A DNA stretch of 64,000 bases. It comes from Candidatus Manganitrophaceae bacterium. Lineage in GTDB: Bacteria; Nitrospirota; Nitrospiria; SBBL01; Manganitrophaceae. Of the stretch, positions 52,794-59,540 are shown piece by piece; the stretch's first letter is position 1; the number at the start of each line of letters is the position of its first letter. A program made the translations under genes and the position numbers. Location of the stretch: NCBI GenBank assembly GCA_016200325.1, contig JACQEZ010000020.1, forward strand, positions 186,001-250,000, written 5' to 3'. The notes beneath the pieces were generated by a model. The model searched no databases and had not been told where the DNA came from. It saw only the letters and a program-made list of their open reading frames with translations.

Positions 52794-53564
52794 ATGCGAC
52801 GACGCGACGACGATAAATCATCACACTGGGCAGCCAAGCTCCAAGGCGCTGATTTCCAATGGGTGCATGAAACTATCGCTCTTATGTTCCAGATGACCGA
52901 AGAGGAGGCGAAGCAGCAAGGTGGATATTACGCCTATAAGACAGAGTTTCTTGAGGTGCTGCGCCCATTCATGGCGAATCCATGTCTCGAAACCGCCATC
53001 GCCCTCTTAAATGCGGAAGAATCTTTGTTGTCAGTTTTTGAGCAGTCCAAGCATCCATTCGTTCGCTCGATGACAATGCCCACCGAACCCACACATGCTG
53101 AAATCGAGAATGCACAGCAGATGCCAGTTATTGAATGCGGCGTATCTAGCATTAAGCTCGGAATTTTTACACGGCTGTCCCGCAAGTTCGTGCGAACACA
53201 CGACCCCGAGCGAGCCATATCGCTTGCATTTTGCGTGACGAGTTCCATTCTTTGCGAGCCGATTCAGCAGGCGACGTTTCATGCTTTCGCCGACAGTAAT
53301 TCGGACTTGATCGAGCGTGAGATTCGCGACGTTTTTGCCGACAAGCAGCTATCCGAGCCGATTCTATTGGCCTACGCCGCGCGTATAATTTTACTTGGTT
53401 GGGAGACACGCAATCCGCTCAATCCTATTGCTACCCAACTTACAGAGAGAGCGACTGATAACAATATGGAGATTCCCAACATTGTTCGCCTGTGGGGAGC
53501 ACAAGCCATTGTCACATTCTTTCAGCGTGCCCAACAATTTATGGTAGATACACTAAGCGCCTAA
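52794..53564 (+). CDS. Integron cassette gene, hypothetical protein of 256 residues
   Basis: A soluble, mainly helical protein with no membrane segment and no family that I recognise. Its TAA stop lies inside the first half-site of an attC (GCCTAAC), the usual position for a cassette ORF. That makes it a mobile cassette gene. No convincing ribosome-binding site is seen; the start is the first ATG after a palindromic repeat. Confidence 0.7.
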   Translation: MRRRDDDKSSHWAAKLQGADFQWVHETIALMFQMTEEEAKQQGGYYAYKTEFLEVLRPFMANPCLETAIALLNAEESLLSVFEQSKHPFVRSMTMPTEPTHAEIENAQQMPVIECGVSSIKLGIFTRLSRKFVRTHDPERAISLAFCVTSSILCEPIQQATFHAFADSNSDLIEREIRDVFADKQLSEPILLAYAARIILLGWETRNPLNPIATQLTERATDNNMEIPNIVRLWGAQAIVTFFQRAQQFMVDTLSA

Positions 53565-53675
53565 CCATACGATGCAGCTAACAGGCTCCGCGCGTCACGG
53601 TAGCTGCTGCCCACAGATCCGCCGCGCAGCTACCGCGCCGTGCTCCGCCTGTAGCTGATCTTGTTATCGTTAGGC
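53559..53675 (+). other. Integron attC site, 117 bp
   Basis: The outer half-sites are GCCTAAC (53559-53565) and GTTAGGC (53669-53675), a perfect RYYYAAC/GTTRRRY pair. The inner half-sites CAGCTAACAGG and CCTGTAGCTG pair imperfectly, and an inner stem GGTAGCTGC/GCAGCTACC follows. This folding plan is that of attC recombination sites. Confidence 0.9.
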
Positions 53676-53694
53676 GTCATAGGAGCGCGCTGTG

Positions 53695-53797
53695 GAAAAT
53701 CTTAACAGGGGTCAGGTCTTTAATGACCTAAGGAATAATTAAGGAATTCAAAATACAAGACTTGACCCCTTTTGGGCGGTGACCCCTTTTGGGCGCT
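53695..53797. repeat. REP-like palindromic repeat, copy 1
   Basis: GAAAATCTTAACAGGGGTCAG to GACTTGACCCCTTTTGGGCG. Outer GGGGTCAGGTCTT/AAGACTTGACCCC are inverted around an AT-rich core. Copy 2 is at 55391-55510 with small changes. Confidence 0.75.
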
Positions 53798-53846
53798 GGT
53801 CGTAGGCAGCACTCGTTCGGGTGACCGGCAAGAGAGGAAGAGGCCC

Positions 53847-54914
53847 ATGAGACACACTCGCATCATTGTTACTCACTATGGCGGACCCGATGCACTTCAG
53901 GTGGTTGAAGAAGAGTGCCCAGAACCAAAAGATGGAGAAGTGCGTGTTAAAGTGTTGGCCGCCGGTGTCGGCTTGCCTGACATCATGGCGCGTGAAGGCA
54001 TTCATCCCGAAACGCCCCCCGTGCCCTTCACCCCGGGATGGGATCTGGTCGGCATCGTGGATCGGCTCGGCGACGGTGTCGATGGCATCGAACCAGGACA
54101 ACGGGTTATCGCAATGCCGATCCATGGTGCGTACGCAGAATTTGTCTGCTTGCCTAAAGATGAACTGGTTCCAGTGCCATCCGGATTAGATCCCGCCGAA
54201 ACGGTCAGTATGGCGTTGAACTACATCACGGGATACCAGATGCTCCATCGTTCGGCTCACGTCAAATCGGGCCAGCGCGTGTTGATTCATGGCGCGGCAG
54301 GCGGAGTCGGCACGGCACTCTTGCAGCTTGGGCGCCTGGCCGGGCTGGAGATGTACGGAACCTGTTCATCGCGAGGGGCGTCGGCCGTTTCCGACCTGGG
54401 CGCTATCCCGATTGATTACCAGCATGTGGATTTCGTAAAGGAAATTCGCCGTCTCACGACCGATGGTGTAGACGTCGTCTTTGATCCCATCGGTGGCGCT
54501 CATCTCTGGCATTCCCGCAAGGCCCTCCGTCCTGGGGGGAGGGTGGTGGGCTACGGTCTCATTACTTCGATACGTGGTCAGGGATTGACATCAAGTCGTC
54601 CAGGTCGTCGCCAACGCTTTCGTGGAACCGCTATCTTCGCAATGTATATCGCCGGTGGCTGGCTTCTACCGGGCCGGAAACGGGTGCTCCCCTACAGCAT
54701 CCAGACTCTCAAACGGTTAAAACCTGAATGGTTTCGACAGGATTTGACCCTCCTGCTCGACCTCCTTCAACAGAAAAAAATCAAACCGCTCATCGCGCAG
54801 CGATTTCCCCTTGCCGAGGCAAGACAGGCGCACGAATTGCTCGCGAAGGGAGGCATAGTAGGCAAGATCGTGCTCGTGTCCAACGTATCATCACTTGAGT
54901 CAGGAGCGGCGTAA
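53847..54914 (+). CDS. Cassette-borne medium-chain dehydrogenase/quinone oxidoreductase
   Basis: 355 residues from ATG 53847, preceded by GAGGAAGAGG. MDR fold: an N-terminal GroES-like half (GVGLPDIMAREG, PFTPGWDLVGIV) and a Rossmann half with HGAAGGVGTALLQLGRLAG. The catalytic zinc cysteine/histidine set of alcohol dehydrogenases is absent, so it fits the quinone-oxidoreductase branch using NADPH. Its TAA lies in the attC half-site GCGTAAC, so it is a cassette gene. Confidence 0.85.
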   Translation: MRHTRIIVTHYGGPDALQVVEEECPEPKDGEVRVKVLAAGVGLPDIMAREGIHPETPPVPFTPGWDLVGIVDRLGDGVDGIEPGQRVIAMPIHGAYAEFVCLPKDELVPVPSGLDPAETVSMALNYITGYQMLHRSAHVKSGQRVLIHGAAGGVGTALLQLGRLAGLEMYGTCSSRGASAVSDLGAIPIDYQHVDFVKEIRRLTTDGVDVVFDPIGGAHLWHSRKALRPGGRVVGYGLITSIRGQGLTSSRPGRRQRFRGTAIFAMYIAGGWLLPGRKRVLPYSIQTLKRLKPEWFRQDLTLLLDLLQQKKIKPLIAQRFPLAEARQAHELLAKGGIVGKIVLVSNVSSLESGAA

Positions 54915-54968
54915 CAATGGCATGCAGCGGACGGTGCTTCGCGCCGCCGCTGATGCCGGATGTTATAC
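54909..54968 (+). other. Integron attC site, 60 bp (59-base element type)
   Basis: GCGTAAC (54909-54915) and GTTATAC (54962-54968) flank an imperfect hairpin, GGCATGCAGCGGACGG against CCGCCGCTGATGCC, with a single extra base in one arm. The length and bulge are those of classical 59-base elements. The GTTATAC half deviates at one base from GTTRRRY. Confidence 0.88.
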
Positions 54969-54986
54969 CCACAAGGAATTTAGCGC

Positions 54987-55133
54987 GTGAGAGAGATTGT
55001 CGAATCAGCATTAAATGACGCAATTGAACAGCGATTGAGAGCGGATGCTGAAATTCTGATCGCGGATGTTAATGAACGAACAATATCTCACCGCATGGCG
55101 AGTTACTTGGAGCCCCATTTCCTCCGAAAGTAG
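54987..55133 (+). pseudogene. 5' part of a disrupted cassette gene
   Basis: From a GTG at 54987 with AAGGA eight bases upstream, 48 residues are encoded (REIVESALNDAIEQRL ... NERTISHRMASYLEPHF) before a TAG. It begins right after an attC, where a cassette gene is expected. The sequence then runs into a palindromic repeat. The probable 3' part of the same gene resumes at about 55511. Confidence 0.6.
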
Positions 55134-55198
55134 GAAAAGGGGCCTAGCCTAGAAATTTGGCTTTTAGCGAGAAAATAAATCCGTCCCCTTTTCCTCCT
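55134..55198. repeat. REP-like palindrome, diverged copy
   Basis: GAAAAGGGGCCTAGCCTAGAAA to TCCGTCCCCTTTTCC, related to the unit at 52676-52745. It marks the left end of the sequence inserted into the cassette gene. Confidence 0.55.
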
Positions 55199-55380
55199 CC
55201 GGGTAATGACATTAATTCAGACGAGGGCGGGGTGCCGGACCCTCAAGGATTCGGAGACTTCTTTGAGATTACTTCGCGCAATAATAATGTCTACTCGACC
55301 TGGAGTGATACTTCTTTGGGAACAGCCGACATCTATTTTGGAAGGTAAGTTCCAGATCCAAATTCTGCAGACAATCGATA
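55199..55380 (+). repeat. 182-bp direct repeat, copy 2
   Basis: A nearly exact copy of 52485-52666 (end of the sialidase-like gene plus about 30 non-coding bases). It encodes a promoterless 49-residue tail and is not a gene by itself. Confidence 0.9.
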
Positions 55381-55390
55381 AATAAATAAA

Positions 55391-55510
55391 GAAAATCTTA
55401 ACAGAGAAAATCTTAACAGGGTCAGGTCTTTAATCTTGATATAAGGAATAATTAAGGAATTCAAAATACAAGACTTGATCCCTTTTGGGCGCTTGACCCC
55501 TTTTGGGCGC
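55391..55510. repeat. REP-like palindromic repeat, copy 2
   Basis: A near copy of 53695-53797 with the leading GAAAATCTTAACAG duplicated in tandem (55391 and 55405). It ends where the second part of the broken cassette gene begins. Confidence 0.75.
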
Positions 55511-55601
55511 TCTCACGCATCCCCAGTGGCGAGATGTTGTGGACAAGCGTCTTCAGTTTGTTGAGTCCCAAGCACGCGAGATACTGAACAGTGTGGTCTA
55601 A
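55511..55601 (+). pseudogene. 3' part of the disrupted cassette gene
   Basis: An open stretch with no start encodes LTHPQWRDVVDKRLQFVESQ and nine more residues, then TAA inside the attC half-site GTCTAAC. It is the tail of a cassette gene whose head is probably 54987-55133, split by about 377 bases of repeats. Confidence 0.6.
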
Positions 55602-55646
55602 CCCTTCGCTCAACCGGACCCGCCACGGCAGGCGGGCCAGTTAGGT
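55596..55646 (+). other. Shortened attC-like site
   Basis: GTCTAAC (55596-55602), then CTTCGCTCAAC and an inner stem GGACCCGCC/GGCGGGCC, closing with GTTAGGT (55640-55646). The left half matches attC well; the right inner half-site is missing, so it may be a degraded site. Confidence 0.6.
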
Positions 55647-55779
55647 CGAAGGTAAGAGATCGCTGAGAATATGTTCACACACAGGACAACTGAGGAAACA
55701 AGACAATACCATATTAAATAGAAAATAATCCGTCCTCTTTTCTTTATAAGTCAGCGAAGGTCGTACAGCGTTGACTTGC

Positions 55780-55905
55780 CTAACCCGGCATCCAATCGGT
55801 CCGGATGGAGTAATGTTTCAGGCGGATGATCTCCCGGACCTGGTCAAGTAGCTTTTTCGGTTGAGGAGCGGAGGGCTGCACATGGGTCAGAAGAGGGGAT
55901 TTCAT
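55780..55905 (-). pseudogene. intI: N-terminal relic of an integron integrase
   Basis: From ATG 55905 the minus strand encodes 41 residues ending at TAG 55780. The run KKLLDQVREIIRLKHYSIRT aligns with the start of integron tyrosine recombinases (for IntI1: [22 protein letters not shown]). The homology stops right after it, and none of the catalytic R/K/H/R/Y region is present anywhere nearby. Orientation away from the cassettes at 56285 and beyond is that of intI in an integron. The break occurs next to a GTTAGGC core sequence, which may be meaningful. Confidence 0.75.
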
Positions 55906-56284
55906 GTTTTGACCGATCAATCCCTCACGACGGGTTTACACATACTGTATTGATTTTAGAAATTCCATGTGATATACCCCAGGCGACCATAATTTTAGAG
56001 TACAAAATTTTCTGCTTATCTCCGGTTTGGGTCTTGACTACTTTATAATTTCAATATGTTAGGAATGATCGACAAGAGATAGACAGAAAAATTTCCATAA
56101 AATAAGGCAGAAATATTTCTGTCCATTTATATGTCAGGCGGCCAAGACTCCAAGGGAAGGACACGGGCCTCTTCGTCCTCCTGGCCAACCCTAGCTCTCG
56201 TGGTCGTACCTTCGCGCCGGGAGGAGCCGGCCGGGCGGTCCGGACCACGTTGACCCTCCCGGCGAGCAGACGCAAGGAGGAACG
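55906..56284. other. Candidate attI / cassette-promoter region
   Basis: Between the intI relic and the first cassette gene to its right. AT-rich to about 56140, then abruptly GC-rich. TTGACT at about 56034 followed by an AT-rich stretch with TATGTT could be a cassette promoter. I could not identify a consensus GTTRRRY attI core; the nearest is GTTAGGA at 56058. Confidence 0.4.
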
Positions 56285-56710
56285 ATGCCGATCGTCTATC
56301 ACATCGACCGGGAGAGGGGGTACTCCCTCGCCCGCTGGTTCGACGTTACCACGGCGGAGGAGTTCCGAGCGCACATCGGCCGCATGATCTCGGACCCCGA
56401 CTGGCCCCCGCGGAAGCTCACCCACCTCGTCGATCTCCGGTCGGGCTCGCTCGACCGCTCGATCGACGCGGGGGTCCTCAAGGAGGCGGCGAACGCCTAC
56501 GGGGACGCCCCCGAGATGTCGCGGCTGAGGTGCGCCATCGTGGCGGGCGTGGCCTTCTATGAGGCGGTCCAGTTCGAGCGGTACATCTCCCCGCACGGGA
56601 CCACCGTGATCGTGTTCAACATGATGGACACCGCTTGTGCCTGGCTCGGCCTGTCAGCGCCGGAGGTCGAGCGGGCCCTCAGTCGCATGGCGCCCGATGG
56701 CGCGCGGTAG
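56285..56710 (+). CDS. Cassette gene, hypothetical protein of 141 residues
   Basis: Soluble alpha/beta protein (MPIVYHIDRERGYSLARWF), whose pattern of strands and helices resembles a SpoIIAA/STAS-like fold. I cannot assign it. AGGAGGAACG precedes the ATG. GC content is much higher than in the preceding 300 bases, and an attC begins 14 bases after its TAG, so it arrived as a separate cassette. Confidence 0.7.
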   Translation: MPIVYHIDRERGYSLARWFDVTTAEEFRAHIGRMISDPDWPPRKLTHLVDLRSGSLDRSIDAGVLKEAANAYGDAPEMSRLRCAIVAGVAFYEAVQFERYISPHGTTVIVFNMMDTACAWLGLSAPEVERALSRMAPDGAR

Positions 56711-56723
56711 AGGCCGGGAGGCC

Positions 56724-56823
56724 GCCTAACCCTTCGCTCAAGCGGGCACGGCGCGGCGCGATGTTTCCGCTCTGATGCAGCATAAACTGCCCGCGCTCGT
56801 GCCGCTTAGCGCCACCATTAGAC
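56724..56823 (+). other. Integron attC site, 100 bp
   Basis: GCCTAAC (56724-56730) and ATTAGAC (56817-56823) with inner arms AAGCGGGCACG and CGTGCCGCTT, paired apart from one bulged base. This is the attC plan; the right outer core has A in place of the usual G. Confidence 0.82.
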
Positions 56824-56837
56824 GCCAAGGAGACATC

Positions 56838-57314
56838 ATGACGGTCAAGCGTATGGACAACGTCGGCATCGTGGTGGAAGACATGGATGCCGCCATTGCG
56901 TTCTTCACCGAACTGGGTCTCGAGTTCGAGGGGCGCGCCCCAGTCGAAGGAGACTGGGCAGATGGCGTCACTGGATTGCGCGGCATGCGCGTCGAGATTG
57001 CCATGATGCGTACGCCGGACGGTCACAGTCGGCTCGAGATGTCCCGTTTCCTCGCGCCGCCCGTGGTCGCCGATCACCGCAGCGCCCCAGTGAATGCTCT
57101 CGGCTACCTACGCGTCATGTTCACCGTGGAGGACATCGACGATACGCTCGCCCGGCTCGGCAAACGCGGCGCGAAGCTCGTCGGCGAAGTGGTCCAGTAT
57201 GAAGACATGTATCGGCTCTGCTACATCCGGGGTCCCGAAGGAATTCTCATCGGGCTCGCCCAGGAGCTCGGGCAGCAGACTTCCAGAGCGAACCCCATGA
57301 AAAGTAAGCGTTGA
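56838..57314 (+). CDS. Cassette-borne VOC (glyoxalase/bleomycin-resistance) family protein
   Basis: 158 residues from ATG 56838, preceded by AAGGAG. VOC pattern: MDNVGIVVEDMDAAIAFFTE at the start and LGYLRVMFTVEDIDDTLA for the second module, with a Glu metal-ligand candidate near RLEMSRF and IRGPEGILIGLAQELG at the end. Members include glyoxalases, dioxygenases and drug-binding proteins; the substrate is unknown. VOC genes are frequent integron cassettes. Confidence 0.85.
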   Translation: MTVKRMDNVGIVVEDMDAAIAFFTELGLEFEGRAPVEGDWADGVTGLRGMRVEIAMMRTPDGHSRLEMSRFLAPPVVADHRSAPVNALGYLRVMFTVEDIDDTLARLGKRGAKLVGEVVQYEDMYRLCYIRGPEGILIGLAQELGQQTSRANPMKSKR

Positions 57315-57331
57315 GAACGCAAGCATTGGCG

Positions 57332-57352
57332 TCTAACCCGCCGCGCAGCGCT
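57332..57352 (+). other. Truncated attC left half
   Basis: GTCTAACCCGCCGCGCAGCGC is a typical left half of an attC (RYYYAAC plus inner arm). No matching right half follows at normal distance, so the site was cut by a deletion or fusion with the next cassette remnant. Confidence 0.6.
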
Positions 57353-57564
57353 AACGTTAAACCGCTTTTTTCTTTGGGGTCGAAAGGTACACTGGATGCT
57401 TCGATTTCAGTTCGTTGAAGCTTCAGCCGGCTGGGTTGCGGGGAAGCCGTAACCGGTTTGCGCCGGAAGACGCGCACAAGAAGTTCCAGAAAGAGCTGTT
57501 GCATTTTTGGGATGTCCTGGTCGCACGGGGCGTTTCTAACAATTCACCGGAGCCGACCGCATAA
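57353..57564 (+). pseudogene. 3' remnant of a cassette gene
   Basis: A frame without a start codes for about 70 residues ending in AHKKFQKELLHFWDVLVARG, then VSNNSPEPTA and a TAA inside an attC. A tail of this form (NNS-x-x-PT) is seen where cassette ORFs read into an attC. The 5' part is missing. The upstream half of the frame has little protein character, so the true homology may begin near 57430. Confidence 0.55.
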
Positions 57565-57620
57565 AGTCGTCGCATTTTAAAGCCGCATCTTTTCGCGGCG
57601 GCTCAGTTCCGTCGTTAGAT
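57534..57620 (+). other. Integron attC site, 87 bp
   Basis: TTCTAAC (57534-57540) and GTTAGAT (57614-57620). The inner arms GAGCCGACCGC and CGCGGCGGCTC pair imperfectly. The sequence TCTAACAATTC ... CGTTAGATG closely follows the commonest attC consensus. Confidence 0.9.
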
Positions 57621-57713
57621 GGAACCAGGTCTCAGGCCAACTTACTCCCCGTCGAGATCGGCCCGAGACATGCAAACGGAGGACAGCATCGTGCAGCAGC
57701 GCAATCGAATAGT

Positions 57714-58145
57714 ATGACGGACAAACCGATGGCTGCCATCGACGGCCTGAGTTCGCAGCGGTTCTACCATGGTACGAAGGCCGACCTGAAGCCGGGGGAC
57801 CTGATCAAGCCCGGCAATAACTCTAACTACGGTAAGAGGAAGAAGGCGGCCTACGTCTATCTGACCGCCACCTTGGACGCGGCCACTTGGGGGGCCGAAC
57901 TGGCCCTCGGCGAAGGACCCGGCAGAATATACACGGTGGAACCGACCGGCCCGATTGCAGATGACCCCAATCTGACGGATAAGAAATACCCGGGCAATCC
58001 GACGAAGTCATACCGCTCCCGAGATCCGCTTCGGGTCACGGGTGAGGTTACGGATTGGAAGGGGCACTCTCCCGAAGAGCTCAAAGCCATGAAGGATCAC
58101 CTTGAGCACCTTAGGCGACTTGGCGTTGAAGCAGTCGAGGACTGA
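57714..58145 (+). CDS. arr: Rifampin ADP-ribosyltransferase (Arr family)
   Basis: 143 residues. The start FYHGTKADLKPGDLIKPG followed by YGKRKKAAYVYLTATLDAA and PGNPTKSYRSRDPLRVTGEV is the Arr signature. Arr inactivates rifamycins by ADP-ribosylating the ansa chain with NAD+. It is the cassette that follows the 57534-57620 attC. No attC follows it; instead a degraded copy of the icd 3' end begins six bases after its stop. Resistance is a family-based prediction. Confidence 0.93.
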   Translation: MTDKPMAAIDGLSSQRFYHGTKADLKPGDLIKPGNNSNYGKRKKAAYVYLTATLDAATWGAELALGEGPGRIYTVEPTGPIADDPNLTDKKYPGNPTKSYRSRDPLRVTGEVTDWKGHSPEELKAMKDHLEHLRRLGVEAVED

Positions 58146-58150
58146 ATCCG

Positions 58151-58206
58151 GCAAGGTAATGCGTCCGAGCCGACGTTAAACGCGATCGCCGACGCGATTA
58201 AATAAA
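58151..58206 (+). pseudogene. Remnant of the icd 3' end
   Basis: GCAAGGTAATGCGTCCGAG and the following bases match codons for the last 16-17 residues of icd (50866-50921). There is a one-base deletion and several silent-type substitutions. The homology continues through the terminator. It is the right border of the island. Confidence 0.85.
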
Positions 58207-58228
58207 TAGATCTCGGAAGGTTTTCAAG

Positions 58229-58268
58229 AAAAAACCTGAGGCGGAGTGATTCCGCCTCAGGTTTTTTT
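58229..58268 (+). terminator. Second copy of the icd terminator
   Basis: CCTGAGGCGG/CCGCCTCAGG with loop AGTGATT is followed by TTTTTTTGTTT. It differs by a few compensatory changes from the one at 50939, so both stems are preserved. Confidence 0.9.
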
Positions 58269-58372
58269 GTTTGGCCCTGCCCATTTTCCAGGCCTGGTCG
58301 AAGGTGCCTCTGGTGAAGTAATTTCAAGTCATGCTATCATGACAAGGAACAGCCTGTGGAGGCACTGGGGAG

Positions 58373-58612
58373 ATGAATATTATCATTTATAAAAAGACCG
58401 GTTGCCCGTGGGCGGCGGCGGTGGCGGCTTTTCTCAAGGCGCAAGAGATACCGTATGAGGAAAGAGATATTCTGAAAAATCCCGAGTTCAAAAAGGAAGT
58501 TGAAAAGAAATCGGGTCAGAGTAAAAGCCCGACGTTGGATATTGACGGGGAGATTCTTCCCGATGCCAGCGTGGAGCAGGTGCACGAAGCGTTGCAGAAG
58601 AAGAGAGGATAA
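58373..58612 (+). CDS. Glutaredoxin-like protein, monothiol type
   Basis: 79 residues: one thioredoxin-fold domain with TGCPWAAAVAAFL at the active site. Only the first Cys of the CxxC pair is present. KSPTLDIDGEIL contains a Thr-Pro-like turn in altered form (SPT) and a Gly-Glu loop. Likely a cytosolic thiol or iron-sulfur related protein. It is the first gene after the island. Confidence 0.75.
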   Translation: MNIIIYKKTGCPWAAAVAAFLKAQEIPYEERDILKNPEFKKEVEKKSGQSKSPTLDIDGEILPDASVEQVHEALQKKRG

Positions 58613-58648
58613 TTTTTTCTCTGAAATACCTCCATTCAGTCCATCCTC

Positions 58649-59428
58649 TTATTTCTCGTTATCCTTTCCTGAAGGACGAATCCGGTACCACCCGGTCAGC
58701 ATCGACCGGACGTTATTCCAGAACCCCGTCAACAGCAGCAGAACGAGATGGACCACCGTATAGCCGATCAAGAGAAGGGTGATGTCGAAGTGGAGCGCCT
58801 TCGCCCTTTGCCTTGTCCCAAAGAGGTCGGCCAGGGCGGGAAGGAACGCTTCGCCCCGTGGCGAGCTCACCAAGCCGGTCAGAAGGATCAGCGGCCCCAG
58901 CCCGAAAACGACCCCGGCATATCCCATCTTTTGAAGGATGTTGGCAATGCGCAGACCGATCTGCCGGAAGCCTTCCTCTCCGTTCGGACGGCGAAAGAGA
59001 AGGTCCCCAAGGCCTTTGCCGATCATATGCAGATACGACCGGGCCGGAAGGAGATTTTTGAAGTGCCCGGTTCGGACGGCATAGGCGGTATAGACGAGTC
59101 CGTTGAGGGCAAAGATCCAGGCAAAAAAGTAGTGGTGCCATCGGCCGAGTCCGAACCAGTAACGGCCGGCAGAGATCTGAAGGCCGCTGATCGACAAGAC
59201 CAACAGGCAGAGTGCATTGATCCAATGGGTCAAGCGGACGATGAGAGGATGGCGGAAATACCCTGTTCCGGGATCCGGTTGGGTCGATCCGGTTTTCGTC
59301 CGGCCGGACGGGGGAGGAGAAGAGGCTTCGGAGGGGGTTTGATTCGATGGGACAGTGATGGATGGAGAGACATTGTCTTGTCCGTCCATCTCGCCCCGCT
59401 CTTGATCCTTCTCACCGCGTCGCGCCAT
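58649..59428 (-). CDS. Cytochrome b561-like membrane protein
   Basis: 259 residues. A polar, low-complexity N-terminus of about 60 residues leads to a four-helix membrane domain. Candidate heme ligands are His in VRLTHWINAL, WHHYFFAWIF and ALHFDITLLLIGYTVVH. This layout is that of the di-heme cytochrome b561 / formate dehydrogenase gamma / hydrogenase cytochrome family, which passes electrons between quinone and a periplasmic partner. No partner oxidoreductase gene adjoins it. Confidence 0.82.
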   Translation of the reverse strand: MARRGEKDQERGEMDGQDNVSPSITVPSNQTPSEASSPPPSGRTKTGSTQPDPGTGYFRHPLIVRLTHWINALCLLVLSISGLQISAGRYWFGLGRWHHYFFAWIFALNGLVYTAYAVRTGHFKNLLPARSYLHMIGKGLGDLLFRRPNGEEGFRQIGLRIANILQKMGYAGVVFGLGPLILLTGLVSSPRGEAFLPALADLFGTRQRAKALHFDITLLLIGYTVVHLVLLLLTGFWNNVRSMLTGWYRIRPSGKDNEK

Positions 59429-59540
59429 CCGAAGGCCTCTGATAAGAGGTGAGGATACTCCGGATGATTCCGGATTGTCAAAAGCGATTCCAGAACCGAT
59501 CTCGAACGTCGAAAGGAATCCGGTTCCATCCGATCCGGAG

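Noticed and set aside
55157-55348. 63-codon frame containing the sialidase-like tail
   Set aside because: It is the duplicated 3' end of the upstream gene with a fused non-coding start, not a separate gene.
55740-55780. P-loop-like reading (AGLGKST) just beyond the intI relic on the minus strand
   Set aside because: Only about 14 residues fit, in a different frame from the relic, and a stop follows; this may be chance or another tiny remnant.
50979-58150. Prophage as the explanation of the island at icd
   Set aside because: No structural phage gene or phage-type integrase is visible; the content is cassettes, repeats and an integron integrase relic.
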